Positions 11,760 through 21,900 of a stretch of DNA of 64,000 nt are shown here, one piece after another. Every line of letters begins with the position of its first letter. Position 1 is the stretch's first letter. A program made the translations under genes and the position numbers. Origin of the DNA: Raineyella fluvialis (GTDB lineage Bacteria; Actinomycetota; Actinomycetes; Propionibacteriales; Propionibacteriaceae); assembly GCF_009646095.1 (NCBI RefSeq), contig NZ_CP045725.1, positions 1,860,001 through 1,924,000 of the forward strand, in the 5' to 3' direction. The notes below the pieces were generated by a model. That model was not told where the DNA came from. It worked only from the letters and a program-made list of their open reading frames with translations, and ran no database searches.

Positions 11760-12952
11760 GTGGTGGTGCTGAAGCGATACCGAGAGGTCCTCAGTCTGCC
11801 CGGTGCGTGGCGGTTCTCCCTGGCGGGTGTGATGGCCCGTCTTCCGATCGGCATGACCGGCCTGGCAATGGTCATGCTGATTTCTCTCGGTTACGGATCG
11901 TACGCCCTGGCGGGTAGCACGACGGCGGTTTACGTCCTCGCGGCGGCGATCTGTGCCCCCGATTGGCCCGGGCCGTCGACCGGTACGGGCAGTCCCGGGT
12001 GATGCTGCCGTCGGTGACGGTCTCGGGGACTGCCGGGCTCTGCCTGGCCTACGCCGGGGCCCACCACGCACCCGGCGGGATGCTGATCGCCGTGGCCGCG
12101 CTGATCGGCGCCACCCAGGGATCGATGTCGACGCTGGTCCGGGCCCGCTGGACGCACCTCACCCGCAATGCCGGCCAACTCCACACGGCGTACTCGATGG
12201 AGGCCGCCCTGGACGAGATCGCCTTCATGGTGGGACCGGTGCTGGCGACATGGCTGGGCGGCACCGTCGCGAACTGGCTGCCGATGGTCATCACCGCCAC
12301 CGTCCAGCTCGTCGGCGGCTGGACCTTCCTGCTGCAGCGCGACACCGAGCCCCCGGTGGGTGCGGGACGCACCGGGGGGAAGGTGCCGCTGACCGGCAGC
12401 CGGGTGCTGTGGCTGGTGTTCGTGGCGTACGGGATGCTGGGGATCGTCTTCGGTGCGGTGGACGTCTCGACCGTGGCCTTCGCGACCGAGGCCGGGCGGG
12501 CCGCGACGGCGGGCCCGGCGTTGTTGCTCTTCTCGCTCGGTTCGTTCCTGGCCGGCTTCGTCTACGGCTCGCGGCACTGGGCCGGGGCGCCGTGGCAGCA
12601 TTTCACCCTCGGGACGGTGCTGATCGGCTGCGGGGCGGGGTCCTTCTTCTTCGCCCGCTCGATCGAGGCCCTGGCGGTGCAGATGTTCCTCACCGGCCTG
12701 GCGCTGTCGCCGACCTTCGTCGCCGCGCAGACCCTGGTGCAGCGGCTCGTCCCGGCGGAGCGGGTCACCGAGGGCTTCGCCTGGGTGGCGACCTCGATCA
12801 ACACCGGCGTCTCCGTGGGCTCCAGCCTTGCCGGTGTCGGGCTGGACCGGGTGGGGTCCCCCGGCGGTTTCGCGGTGACCCTCACGGGCGCGCTGCTGGC
12901 GCTGGCGGTGGCGGTGTCGGCCGCCCCGGCGCTGCGGCGCAGGACCGCCTGA
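11760..12952 (+). CDS. MFS transporter, one apparent frameshift
   Basis: About 397 residues after correction, with 12 predicted membrane segments, of the major facilitator superfamily. The first part (LKRYREVLSLPGAWRFSLAG) is in one frame and the second (LARAVDRYGQSRVMLPS, the cytoplasmic loop between helices 2 and 3) is in another. The change is at a C5 run, 11956-11960, where one added C joins the two parts as ICAPRLARAVDRYG. Three consecutive GTG codons (11760, 11763, 11766) are possible starts and no strong ribosome site separates them. It is divergent from cstA with 178 bases between, containing small GC hairpins. The substrate is unknown; the family resembles drug/sugar efflux proteins. 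Confidence 0.8.
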
Positions 12953-12996
12953 GGAGGGCCTGCCCCTCGTACGTTTCCGGGAGGACGGCAGGCGCA

Positions 12997-13030
12997 ACGA
13001 GCGGGCCCGGCCATGGCCGGACCCGCTCGT
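12997..13030. terminator. Bidirectional terminator hairpin between MFS gene and HU
   Basis: ACGAGCGGGCCCGGCC (12997-13012) and GGCCGGACCCGCTCGT (13015-13030) pair at 15 of 16 positions around a 2-base centre. It sits between the stops of two convergent genes. Confidence 0.7.
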
Positions 13031-13069
13031 GGGGGGATCGGTGGCGGGCGTCGGCTGGCGCCCGGGAGG

Positions 13070-13351
13070 TCACTCCTCGCCGTTGGCGGCGCGCTTCAGC
13101 GCGGCTCCCGGGGTGAGGCGGACGGCACGCTTGGCCGAGATCTCCATGGTCTCGCCGGTGCGGGGGTTGCGGCCGCTGCGGGCGGCCCGCTCGACGACCT
13201 CGAGGGTGAGCAGGCCCGGGATCTGGACCTTCTGGCCCTGCTGGGCGGCCTCCATCAGCGAATCGTTGAGGGCGGTGAGGGCGCGGTTGGCATCTTCCTT
13301 CGACAGCCCGGCGCGCTCGGCGACGGCGGCCACCAGTTCGGTGCGGTTCAT
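13070..13351 (-). CDS. HU-family DNA-binding protein
   Basis: 93 residues, the usual length for a bacterial HU. The N-terminal helices begin MNRTELVAAVAERAG, and the beta-arm signature GRNPRTGE is at 60-67. It is a dimeric nucleoid protein that bends DNA. GAAGGAG lies 4 bases before the ATG. Some actinobacterial HU proteins carry a long lysine-rich tail; this one does not. A good -35/-10 promoter is present about 100 bases upstream. Confidence 0.95.
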   Translation of the reverse strand: MNRTELVAAVAERAGLSKEDANRALTALNDSLMEAAQQGQKVQIPGLLTLEVVERAARSGRNPRTGETMEISAKRAVRLTPGAALKRAANGEE

Positions 13352-13448
13352 GTGTCTCCTTCAGTGATGGTCCGGGACGCAGTCGCGATGACCGCGCCGC
13401 GGTTCGGCGCTGCGCATCGACACAACGCACATGTCGTGACAACCCTGG

Positions 13449-13477
13449 ATGCTAGTGACCGCTGGGGACGTCTGCAA
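13449..13477 (-). promoter_or_regulatory. Promoter of the HU gene
   Basis: On the minus strand TTGCAG (13472-13477) and TAGCAT (13449-13454) are separated by 17 bases, a good vegetative-sigma promoter, leaving a leader of about 90 bases before the ATG at 13351. Confidence 0.55.
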
Positions 13478-13479
13478 TG

Positions 13480-13512
13480 AAAAACCGCGCAGACACGCCG
13501 ATCTGCGGGGTT
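13480..13512 (-). terminator. Rho-independent terminator of the leftward MFS gene
   Basis: On the minus strand AACCCCGCAGA and TCTGCGCGGTT pair at 10 of 11 positions around 8 bases and are followed by a run of T (plus-strand A5 at 13480-13484). This is the only hairpin I found here with a clear T-tract. It lies 63 bases past the stop at 13576. Confidence 0.75.
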
Positions 13513-13575
13513 TGCACCCCCTTTTGAGGGTTCGGAGGCCCTCCGGGGGCCCGGACGAGCGTTCGGGGAGCTCGG

Positions 13576-14745
13576 TCAGCGGTCGCGATCCGTCCTCGCG
13601 GGACGCACCGGGAGGGCGGCGACCAGGGCGCCGAGGGCGGAGACCCCACCGGCCACGCCGGTGGCCAGGGCCGGTGCGGCGGCGTAGAGCGGGAGCAGGG
13701 CCGGGACGGTCGCGGAGCCGAGGAACTGGACCGCCATCGTCACGGAGGTGGCGCCGCCGGTGTTGCGCGGCGTGCTGCGCAGGGCCAGGGTGTTGGTGAG
13801 GATCCGGCTCGCCGTGCCGGCGGCCCCGATCGCCCCGACGAGCAGCACGAGCAGCGCCAGCCAGGGCGCCAGCCCGACCAGGGCCATCGACAGGCCGAGG
13901 ATCAGCAGGGCGGCGATGCCGAGGCGCCGTACGCCCCACCGGTCCGCCATCCGGCCGGCGACGTTGCCGCTGACCAGGCCCGCGACGCCGTAGAACGCGA
14001 CGACCAGGCCCCGGGCCGTCGGGGACAGCCCGAACCTGTCGGTGGCGATCAGGGCGGCCAGCACGGTGACCCCGGTAGCGGTCACCTGGGCCGCGAAGGC
14101 GATGGCCGAGGACTGCGCGACCCGTGCGTTCGCCAGGTCGCGCCAGTCGGCAGCAGGGGCAGGGCCGGACCGTCCGGCGCGACCGGACGGGGTGACCAGG
14201 CCCAGGACGAGCGCCGCGAGCCCGGTGACGGCGAAGGCGAAGCGGTAGTCGGTGTCGGCCGCGACCCCTCCGACCAGTGGGCTGAACGCCTGCCCCGCCG
14301 CCTGCATCGAGGCGAAGAGACCGAGGGAGCGGCCGAGCCGCTCGGGGGACACGAACTCCGCCAGCAGCGTCACCAGCACGGGAGTGGTGAAGGCGTTGCC
14401 GATGCCCTGCGCCGCGCGCCCCGCCATGAACACCGGCACCACCCACCCCGCCGGAAGGGCCTGCGCGAGCACGCAGACCAGGGAGGCGGCCAGGTAGAGG
14501 GCGTAGCCGCCGCGGATCGTACGACCCCGGCCCCAGCGCTGGGCGAGGGTGCCGGAGACCAACAACGCCAGGCAGAACGGGATCATGTACCAGGTCACCG
14601 CCGAGGAGGCGACCTGTAGGTCGGTCCCCAGACCGTGCGCCAGTTCCGGGAGCATGGTGTTGGTCACCGCCCCGCCGAAGGGCCCGAGGAAGCCGCCGGC
14701 GTACAGCGGCCAGAGGCGCGGGCGGGCGGGAGTGGTCGACGGCAT
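13576..14745 (-). CDS. MFS transporter (DHA1-type efflux)
   Basis: 389 residues with about 12 hydrophobic helices. The loop signature between helices 2 and 3 reads GTLAQRWGRGRTIRGG (about 66-80), and the motif-C-like stretch near helix 5 includes GQAFSPLVGG. It is probably a proton-driven exporter; the substrate is not predictable. The start is supported by a TAGCCT box 7 bases upstream of the ATG. It stands alone on this strand with its own terminator. Confidence 0.85.
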   Translation of the reverse strand: MPSTTPARPRLWPLYAGGFLGPFGGAVTNTMLPELAHGLGTDLQVASSAVTWYMIPFCLALLVSGTLAQRWGRGRTIRGGYALYLAASLVCVLAQALPAGWVVPVFMAGRAAQGIGNAFTTPVLVTLLAEFVSPERLGRSLGLFASMQAAGQAFSPLVGGVAADTDYRFAFAVTGLAALVLGLVTPSGRAGRSGPAPAADWRDLANARVAQSSAIAFAAQVTATGVTVLAALIATDRFGLSPTARGLVVAFYGVAGLVSGNVAGRMADRWGVRRLGIAALLILGLSMALVGLAPWLALLVLLVGAIGAAGTASRILTNTLALRSTPRNTGGATSVTMAVQFLGSATVPALLPLYAAAPALATGVAGGVSALGALVAALPVRPARTDRDR

Positions 14746-14752
14746 ACCTGCC

Positions 14753-14758
14753 AGGCTA
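14753..14758 (-). promoter_or_regulatory. -10 box of leaderless promoter for MFS gene
   Basis: Minus-strand TAGCCT, 7 bases before the ATG at 14745. Confidence 0.5.
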
Positions 14759-14848
14759 GGTTCCGGCGCCGCGGCCGGGACAGTTGATCATTCATCCGAT
14801 GGCACGGTGCCGGGGGCGGTGTCTTCGAGGGGCGTGCTGAGCCGTTAC

Positions 14849-14854
14849 TACAGT
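14849..14854 (+). promoter_or_regulatory. -10 box of leaderless promoter for NifX-like gene
   Basis: TACAGT followed by 6 bases and the ATG at 14861. It decides that start against a much longer in-frame extension beginning at 14549. Confidence 0.5.
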
Positions 14855-14860
14855 GAACGT

Positions 14861-15193
14861 ATGAACATCGCTATCCCGGTCACGTCCGACGGTCAGGTCG
14901 AGCCCCGGTGGGGACGAGCTCCGAGGGTGGCCGTCGCCACCCTCGACGCGGGGCAGATCTCCGACTGGGTCGTCCACCACGTCGGCTGGGACGTCGCCCA
15001 CGACGAGGGGACCGAGGGCTCCCATCACGCCAGGATCGTCCGCTTCCTGCGGGAGAACGCCGTCGAGGCCGTCGTCGTCGACCACATGGGGCAGGGGATG
15101 GCGCACACGCTCGACAAGATGGGCATCCCGGTGCTGCCGGCCCGGTCGGCCGATGCGCGGGAGGCCGTACGGCAGGCGCTCGTCACCCCCTGA
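14861..15193 (+). CDS. NifX/NifB C-terminal domain protein (dinitrogenase FeMo-cofactor family)
   Basis: 110 residues with the family fold: MNIAIPVTSDGQVEPRWGRAPRVAV at the N-terminus, GSHHARIVRFLRENAVEAVVVDHMGQGMAHTLDKMGIPVL in the middle (given here only as a span, about residues 50-93). The fold binds Fe-S or metal cofactors in nitrogenase assembly, but stand-alone members occur widely in organisms without nitrogenase and their role is unclear. No nif genes other than the unrelated nifJ are in the window. A strong terminator follows. Confidence 0.72.
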   Translation: MNIAIPVTSDGQVEPRWGRAPRVAVATLDAGQISDWVVHHVGWDVAHDEGTEGSHHARIVRFLRENAVEAVVVDHMGQGMAHTLDKMGIPVLPARSADAREAVRQALVTP

Positions 15194-15210
15194 CCCGAGC
15201 GACGACCTTC

Positions 15211-15241
15211 GTCGGCGGCGCCCCGGGTGGGCGCCGCCGAC
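15211..15241. terminator. Bidirectional terminator hairpin between NifX-like gene and glgP
   Basis: GTCGGCGGCGCCC (15211-15223) and GGGCGCCGCCGAC (15229-15241) form a perfect 13-bp stem with a 5-base loop between two convergent stops. Confidence 0.75.
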
Positions 15242-15247
15242 GTCGGC

Positions 15248-17812
15248 TCACAGCATCGGCTGGGTGTGCCAGATCCGGCGCAGGTAGTCGCGCATCGAGC
15301 GATCGGAGCTGAAGTAGCCACTGCGCGCGACGTTGAGCACCGCGGAGCGGGTCCACGACTCCTGGTCGGCGTACCGTTCCTCCACCCGCGCCTGCGCGGC
15401 GACGTACGACTCGAAGTCGGCCAGCGCCATGAACCGGTCGTGGTGGGTCAGGGACATCGTGACCGACTCGAACATGCCGCGGTCACCGTCGCTGAAGATG
15501 CCCGAGTTGATGAGGTCGATCGCCGCCCTGATCGCCGCGTTGCCCTGGTAGTACGCGCCCGGGTCGTAGCCGCGGGCACCGAGCGCGGCGACCTCCGGTT
15601 CGCTCATCCCGAACAGGAAGAAGTGCTCGTCGCCGACCAGGCGCCGGATCTCGACGTTGGCCCCGTCGTCGGTGCCGATCGTCAGGGCACCGTTGAGGGC
15701 GAACTTCATGTTGCCGGTGCCCGAGGCTTCCATGCCGGCCAGGGAGATCTGCTCGGACAGGTCCGCCGCCGGGATCAGCTTCTCGGCGAGGGTGACGTTG
15801 TAGTTCGCCGGGAAGGCGACCTTCAGCCGGCCCTCGAGACAGGGATCGGCGTTGACGGTCCTGGCCACCCGATTGATCAGGTGGATGATGTCCTTCGCCA
15901 TCCGGTAGCCGGGGGCGGCCTTCGCTCCGAACACCACGGTGCGCGGGGTCAGGTCGGCCGGCGCGAGCTTCCCGGAGAGCACCTGCTCGTAGAGGGAGAC
16001 GACGTGCAGCAGCTTCAGCGTCTGGCGCTTGTACTCGTGGAGGCGCTTGACCATCACGTCCAGCAGGTGGCCGTCGGGCAGGTCGATCCCGTCGCGATTG
16101 CGCAGCAGGGTGGTCAGCCGACGCTTGTTCCAGTCCTTGGCTTCGCGGAAGGCCGCCAGGAAGTCGTCGTCCAACGCGTACGTCTCGAGTTCCTTGAGTC
16201 GCTCGAGGTCGGTGACCCAGCCCGACCCGATCGCGTCGCAGATCACGTCGGACAGCTTGGGATTGGCCATCTTGAGGAAACGGCGCGGAGTGACACCGTT
16301 GGTCACGTTGGTGAACCGCTCGGGCCACAGCGCGGAGAAGTCCGGCAGCACCTTGTCGCGCAGCAGTTGGCTGTGCAACTCGGCGACACCGTTGACCTTG
16401 GTCGCGGCGACCGTGGCCAGGTAGGCCATTCGGACGCCCCGCTCGGGGTATTCGGTGATGATCGACATCCGCCCGGCCCGCAGCTCGTCACCGGGGAAGG
16501 CTTCGCGCACCTCGGCGAGGAACCGGTCGTTGATGCCGTAGATGATCTCCAGGTGCCGCGGCAGCAGGCGGCCGAGCAGGTCGGTCGACCACACCTCGAG
16601 GGCCTCCGGCAGCAGCGTGTGGCAGGTGTAGGCGAAGCACTGGTGGGTGACCTCCCAGGCCTCCTCCCAGTCGAAGCCGCGCTCGTCCATCAGGATGCGC
16701 ATCAGCTCCGGCACCGCGATCACCGGGTGGGTGTCGTTGAGCTGGAAGATGATCCGGCTGGGCAGGTCGTGGAGGTCGAAGCCCTCCTCCAGTTCGTGGT
16801 CGAGGAAGTCGCGCAGCGAGCAGGCGACGAAGAAGTACTGCTGCTGCAGCCGCAGCTCCTTGCCCTGGGGGGTGGAGTCCTCGGGATAGAGCACCTTGGA
16901 GATGTTCTCGGCGAAGGTCTGGGCGCGGACCGCCTCGGCGTAGTCGCCGGCGTTGAAGATCGACAGGTCGAAGGCCTTGGTGGCCTGGGCGCTCCACAGT
17001 CGCAGCGGGTTGACCCGGCCGTTGAGGTAGCCGGGGACCATGTAGTTGTACGGCACGCCGAGGACGTTCCAGGACGGCACCCAGGTGGTCTTCTCCCGGC
17101 CATCGGCGTCGACGCTCTTCTCGGTGTAGCCGCCGAAGTTCACCTGGACCGATTCGTCGGGGTGGGGGAACTCCCACGGCGAGCCGAGCGCGAGCCAGGT
17201 GTCCGGCTGCTCGACCTGGCGGCCGTCGACGAAGGTCTGGCGGAAGATGCCGTACTCGTAGCGGATGCCGTAGCCGATGCAGGGCACGTCCATCGTCGCG
17301 AGCGAGTCGATGAAGCACGCGGCCAGGCGCCCGAGGCCGCCGTTGCCGAGGCCGGGCTCCACCTCCTGGTTGCGCAGCGTCGTCAGGTCGATGCCGCACT
17401 GTGCCAGGCCCTTCTCGGCGATCTCGTTGAGATCGGAAGCCATCAGGGCGTTGCCGAGCTGGCGGCCGAGCAGGTACTCCGCTGAGAGGTAACCGACGGT
17501 CTTCGCCTTGGCCTCGTGGGTCTTGCGGCTCGTCTCCAGCCAGCGGGCCATCAGGTACTGGCGGACGGTGCCCGCCAGGGCCAGGTACTGGGCGTTGGTG
17601 CTGGAGTGGGAGAGGGCGACCCCCTGCTTCGTGTTCAGTTCCGCCAGGAACGCCGCCACGAAACCATCCACCGAGTGCGGCGGCGACCCGACCGGGGCCA
17701 GGGCGAGCGGGTGCGTGGGCGAGAAGGCCGGGCCGTACCCGGCGCGGGTCACCGTGGGCGACTCGTCGGCAGGGATGGCGCGGTCGGTCGTCTGCTGCGC
17801 GTTGTCAGGCAT
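15248..17812 (-). CDS. glgP: Glycogen/alpha-glucan phosphorylase
   Basis: 854 residues, the normal length for the family. It releases glucose-1-phosphate from glycogen using phosphate and pyridoxal phosphate. The cofactor site EASGTGNMKFALNGALTIG is intact with the PLP lysine at 703, and the active-site segments EPGLGNGGLGRLAACFIDS and QLNDTHPVIAVPELMRIL are present. The start at 17812 is supported by TAGGAT 6 bases upstream. It stands as a single transcription unit with a terminator hairpin at 15211-15241. No other glg genes are nearby. Confidence 0.96.
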   Translation of the reverse strand: MPDNAQQTTDRAIPADESPTVTRAGYGPAFSPTHPLALAPVGSPPHSVDGFVAAFLAELNTKQGVALSHSSTNAQYLALAGTVRQYLMARWLETSRKTHEAKAKTVGYLSAEYLLGRQLGNALMASDLNEIAEKGLAQCGIDLTTLRNQEVEPGLGNGGLGRLAACFIDSLATMDVPCIGYGIRYEYGIFRQTFVDGRQVEQPDTWLALGSPWEFPHPDESVQVNFGGYTEKSVDADGREKTTWVPSWNVLGVPYNYMVPGYLNGRVNPLRLWSAQATKAFDLSIFNAGDYAEAVRAQTFAENISKVLYPEDSTPQGKELRLQQQYFFVACSLRDFLDHELEEGFDLHDLPSRIIFQLNDTHPVIAVPELMRILMDERGFDWEEAWEVTHQCFAYTCHTLLPEALEVWSTDLLGRLLPRHLEIIYGINDRFLAEVREAFPGDELRAGRMSIITEYPERGVRMAYLATVAATKVNGVAELHSQLLRDKVLPDFSALWPERFTNVTNGVTPRRFLKMANPKLSDVICDAIGSGWVTDLERLKELETYALDDDFLAAFREAKDWNKRRLTTLLRNRDGIDLPDGHLLDVMVKRLHEYKRQTLKLLHVVSLYEQVLSGKLAPADLTPRTVVFGAKAAPGYRMAKDIIHLINRVARTVNADPCLEGRLKVAFPANYNVTLAEKLIPAADLSEQISLAGMEASGTGNMKFALNGALTIGTDDGANVEIRRLVGDEHFFLFGMSEPEVAALGARGYDPGAYYQGNAAIRAAIDLINSGIFSDGDRGMFESVTMSLTHHDRFMALADFESYVAAQARVEERYADQESWTRSAVLNVARSGYFSSDRSMRDYLRRIWHTQPML

Positions 17813-17818
17813 GGGCGA

Positions 17819-17824
17819 ATCCTA
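17819..17824 (-). promoter_or_regulatory. -10 box of leaderless promoter for glgP
   Basis: Minus-strand TAGGAT with 6 bases to the ATG at 17812. Confidence 0.5.
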
Positions 17825-17913
17825 GGCTGCTGTGATTGCGACTATGTTTCCGTGGGATCTCGGTCACACGTCACACAGGTTTCGTGGGACCCGTGATCCC
17901 CCGAGCGCCGCGG

Positions 17914-18324
17914 TCACCCCAGATAGGCTGTGGCCTCGATCTCGACGAGGAACTGCGGGCGTCCCAGCGCGGCCACTCCCGCCACCGTGTGTGTGGGTTT
18001 CACCGGTCCGGTGAACCACCGGGCCCTGGCGGCGCTCACCACCGGCGCATCGGCCACGTCCACCAGGTAGGTCGTGGTCGCCACGATGTCGTCCATGCTG
18101 CCGCCCGCGGCGGCGACCACCTCGGCCATGTTGCGCAGGGCCTGGTCGACCTGGGCGGTGATGTCGCCCTCCCCGACGATGCTGCCGTCGGCGGCGAACG
18201 CCACCATCCCGGCGATGTGCAGGGTGTCACCGGCTCGGACGCCGTACGAGTAGGTGTTGTTGACGGCCGGGGCCGGCGGCAGCGTGGCGGGCATGATCGC
18301 CTCGTGTCGCGGGGTGTCGCTCAT
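17914..18324 (-). CDS. Rid-family protein (YjgF/YER057c/UK114)
   Basis: 136 residues from the ATG at 18324, chosen because GGAGG lies 4 bases upstream; the longer in-frame start at 18474 is unsupported. The family hydrolyses reactive enamine/imine intermediates or acts in related deaminations. Typical segments are YSYGVRAGDTLHIAGMVAF, the dimer helix region and the C-terminal FLVEIEATAYLG. Where archetypal RidA has the essential Arg (PARS-type motif), this protein reads KPTHTVAG, so the Arg appears replaced by His. It is therefore probably a member of another Rid subfamily and should not be assumed to have classical RidA deaminase activity. Confidence 0.82.
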   Translation of the reverse strand: MSDTPRHEAIMPATLPPAPAVNNTYSYGVRAGDTLHIAGMVAFAADGSIVGEGDITAQVDQALRNMAEVVAAAGGSMDDIVATTTYLVDVADAPVVSAARARWFTGPVKPTHTVAGVAALGRPQFLVEIEATAYLG

Positions 18325-18455
18325 CGTTCCTCCGTGGTCCGGGTACGCCGTGCACCGTGCCCGTCGCACTGGTTCGACGCGCGGTGAGGGTGATCGTACG
18401 GAGTCCGCGACCCGCCCTTGCCCCCCGTTCCTCACCGCGGAGCACCTCGCGTACG

Positions 18456-18461
18456 TAGGCT
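18456..18461 (+). promoter_or_regulatory. -10 box of leaderless promoter for HIT gene
   Basis: TAGGCT with 6 bases to the ATG at 18468. Confidence 0.5.
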
Positions 18462-18467
18462 CGGCAC

Positions 18468-18887
18468 ATGGCAACTGTCTTCACCCGCATCATCAACGGC
18501 GAACTGCCGGGCCGCTTCGTCTACCGCGACGACACCGTGGCCGCGTTCCTGTCGATCGGCCCGGTCGCGTGGGGACACACGCTGGTCGTCCCGATCGAGG
18601 AAGTCGACCAGTGGGTCGACGCGGATCCCGCGCTGTGGGCCCACCTCACCGAGGTCTCCCAGTTGATCGGCCGGGCGATGGTCCGGGTCACCGGAGCCTC
18701 GCGGGCCGGGTTCCTCGTCGCCGGCTTCGAAGTGCCACACCTGCACCTGCACGTCTTCGGGGCCGACGACATGGGTGGGTACACGCTGCGGGCGATCGAC
18801 GTGTCCGAGGCCGAGATGGACCGGGCCGAGGCCGCACTGCGGGCGGCCCTGCGGGAGCTCGGCGCGGGCGAGAACGTCCCCGCCTGA
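18468..18887 (+). CDS. HIT-family nucleotide hydrolase/transferase
   Basis: 139 residues of the histidine-triad superfamily, which cleaves nucleoside phosphoramidates and related nucleotides. The triad HLHLH at 91-95 (followed by VF) is complete, with the upstream GHTLVVPIEEVDQW strand-helix at about 36-49. Its TAGGCT box sets a leaderless start. It is followed 43 bases later by lhr on the same strand, but lhr has its own promoter-like box. It is divergent from the Rid gene. The natural substrate is unknown. Confidence 0.9.
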   Translation: MATVFTRIINGELPGRFVYRDDTVAAFLSIGPVAWGHTLVVPIEEVDQWVDADPALWAHLTEVSQLIGRAMVRVTGASRAGFLVAGFEVPHLHLHVFGADDMGGYTLRAIDVSEAEMDRAEAALRAALRELGAGENVPA

Positions 18888-18930
18888 CGCGGCACGGCCC
18901 ACTGTCGGGGCCCGGTGCCACACTGAACCC

Positions 18931-21900
18931 ATGTCCGCGCTCTCCCGGTTCGACCCCGCCACCCGTGCGTGGTTCGAGGACGCCTTCGGCGCCCCCACCG
19001 CCGCGCAGGCGGGGGCGTGGAGCGCGATCAGCTCCGGGCAGCACGCCCTGGTGATCGCTCCCACCGGCTCCGGCAAGACGTTGTCCGCCTTCCTGTGGGC
19101 GATCGACCGGTTGCTGTTCGGTGCCCCGGTCGCCGTGGAGGAGCCCCGCACCCGGGTCCTCTACATCTCTCCGCTCAAGGCGCTGGGGGTCGACGTCGAG
19201 CGCAACCTGCGGGTCCCGCTGGCAGGGATCGCCGCGGTCGCCGCCGACCGTGGCGAGGAGACCCAGGACGTCCGGGTCGGCGTACGGTCCGGCGACACCG
19301 CCCCCGCCGACCGGCGCCGGCTCCTGCACGACCCGCCCGACATCCTCATCACCACCCCCGAGTCGCTGTACCTGATGCTGACGTCGGCGGCGCGGGAGAC
19401 ACTCACCGGTGTGGGCACCGTCGTGGTCGACGAGGTGCACGCCGTCGCCGGCACCAAGCGGGGCGCCCATCTCGCGTTGTCGCTCGAACGGCTCGACGAA
19501 CTGTTGCCGGCCCCGGCCCAACGGATCGGGCTGTCCGCGACCGTCGAACCGGCGGACGAGGTGGCCCGGTTCCTCGGGGGGCGCCAACCCGTCGAGATCG
19601 TACGACCGCCGTCCGACAAGGCGTGGGACCTCACGATCACGGTGCCCGTCCCGGACCTGGCCGACCTCTCCCGGGACCGTACGGCCGATGACGACCCCGA
19701 GCGGATCCACTCGATCTGGCCCGACATCGAGGAGCGGCTCGTCGACCACGTGCTGGCCCACCGGTCCACGTTGGTCTTCGCCAACTCCCGGCGCTCCGCG
19801 GAGAAGCTCACCACCCGGATGAACGAGGTCCACGCCGAGCGGCTGCGGGACGCCGGGGAGCTCGGCGATGACGAGGACCCCCCGGTCCTGGCCCGCTCGC
19901 ACCACGGGTCGGTCGCCATAGAGCAGCGTTCCATGATCGAGGGGGACCTCAAGGCGGGGCGGCTGCGCTGCGTGGTGGCGACGAGCTCCCTCGAGCTCGG
20001 CATCGACATGGGCGCCATCGACCTGGTCATCCAGGTGGCCGCCCCCTTCTCCGTCGCGTCCGGGCTGCAACGGGTCGGCCGGGCGGGACACCAGGTGGGC
20101 GAAGTGTCGCGGGGCATCATCTTCCCCACCCACCGCGCCGACCTGGTCCACGCCGCCGTCGTCGGCCGACGGATGATCAGCGGGGCCATCGAACCGCTGC
20201 ACGTCGTCGCCGGGCCGCTCGACATCCTCGCCCAGCACACCGTGTCCGCCTGCGCCCTCGGCCCGCTCGACGTCGAGGAGTGGTGGCAGACCGTCCGCCG
20301 CGCGGCCCCGTTCGCGGACCTCCCCCGCAGCGCCTTCGAGGGCACCCTCGGTCTGCTGGCCGGCCGCTACCCGTCCGACGAATTCGCCGAACTGCGCCCG
20401 CGGGTCGTGTGGGACCACGAGCACGGCACGCTGACCGGGCGGCCCGGGTCCCAGCGGCTCGCGGTGACCAGCGGCGGCACCATCCCGGACCGGGGGCTGT
20501 ACCCGGTCTACCTGCTGGCCGGCGACGAGACCCGGGGTCCGCGCCGGGTCGGTGAGCTGGACGAGGAGATGGTCTTCGAGACGAGGGTCGGCGACATCAT
20601 CGCTCTCGGGGCGACCAGTTGGCGGGTCGAGGAGATCACCCCCGAGCGGGTCTCCGTGGTGCCGGCACCGGGGGTGCCCGGCCGCCTGCCGTTCTGGCAC
20701 GGCGAGGACGACGGGCGCCCGGCGGTGCTCGGGGCGGCGATGGGCGGGTATGTCCGGGAGCTGGAGGAGCGGACGGCCGCCCTGGGGGAGGACCGGGTCC
20801 GGGGGGAGTTGCGCGAGGCGGGTCTCGACGCCTGGGCCGCCGACAACCTGCTCGACTACCTGCGCGACCAACGGCGCGCGACCGGTCTCGTGCCGGCCGA
20901 TGACCGACTGGTGGTCGAGCGGTTCCGCGACGAGCTGGGCGACTGGCGGGTGGTCTGCCACACCCCGTACGGCAAGCCGGTCAATGCGCCCTGGGCGCTG
21001 GCCGTGGCCCGCCGGGTCCGCGAGCGCCACGACGTCGACCCGCAGGTGATGGCCTCCGACGACGGCATCGTGCTGCGGGTCCCGGCCACCGACGCAACTC
21101 CTCCCGACGACACACTGTTCCGCTTCGATCCCGACGAACTCGTCCGGACGGTCTCCGCCGAGGCGGAGCACTCCGCCCTGTTCGCCGCGCGCTTCCGGGA
21201 GTGCGCCGCCCGGGCCCTGCTGCTGCCCCGGCGCGACCCCACGAAGCGTTCACCCTTGTGGCAGCAGCGGCACCGGTCCGCACAGCTCCTCCAGGTCGCC
21301 TCCCGCTACCCGGCGTTCCCGATCGTGCTGGAGGCCATGCGCGAGGTACTCCTCGACGCGTACGACATCGGGGCCATGCACTCGCTGCACGAGCGGATCG
21401 CCCGCCATGAGGTCACCCTGACGACGGTCGAGACCGTCAAGCCCTCCCCGTTCGCCTCCTCACTGCTGCTGGGCTACGTCGGTCAGTTCCTGTACGACGG
21501 CGACGTGCCGCTGGCCGAGCGGCGGGCCGCCGCCCTCGGGCTGGACCAGAAGCTGCTCGGTGAGCTCCTCGGCGCGACCGATCTGGCGGACCTGCTCGAT
21601 CCGGCCGTGATCGAGCGGGTCGAGGCGGAGCTCCAGCACACGGCGCCGGACCGTCGGCTGCACGGCCTCGAGGGGGTGGCCGACCTGCTGCGCCTGCTGG
21701 GGCCGCTCACCGTGCCGGAGATCACCGCGCGCCTCGAGGAGGGAGCGGACCCGCAGGGCCGGGAGGCGGAGGCGGTCGCGACGTACGTCGACGCGCTGGT
21801 GTCGCGGCGTCGCGCCATCCTCGTCGACATCGGGGGCGTGCTGCGGGTCGCGGCGGTGGAGGACGCCGCCCGGCTGCGCGATGCGCTCGGGACGGTCCTG

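Noticed and set aside
14861-15193. Nitrogen-fixation gene cluster
   Set aside because: Only a stand-alone NifX-like domain is present, and nifJ here is a pyruvate oxidoreductase; no nifHDK, nifB or nifE.
15227-17485. 752-codon plus-strand ORF
   Set aside because: Antisense of glycogen phosphorylase, which has an intact PLP site.
18688-21171. 827-codon minus-strand ORF
   Set aside because: Antisense of lhr and the HIT gene; no family features.
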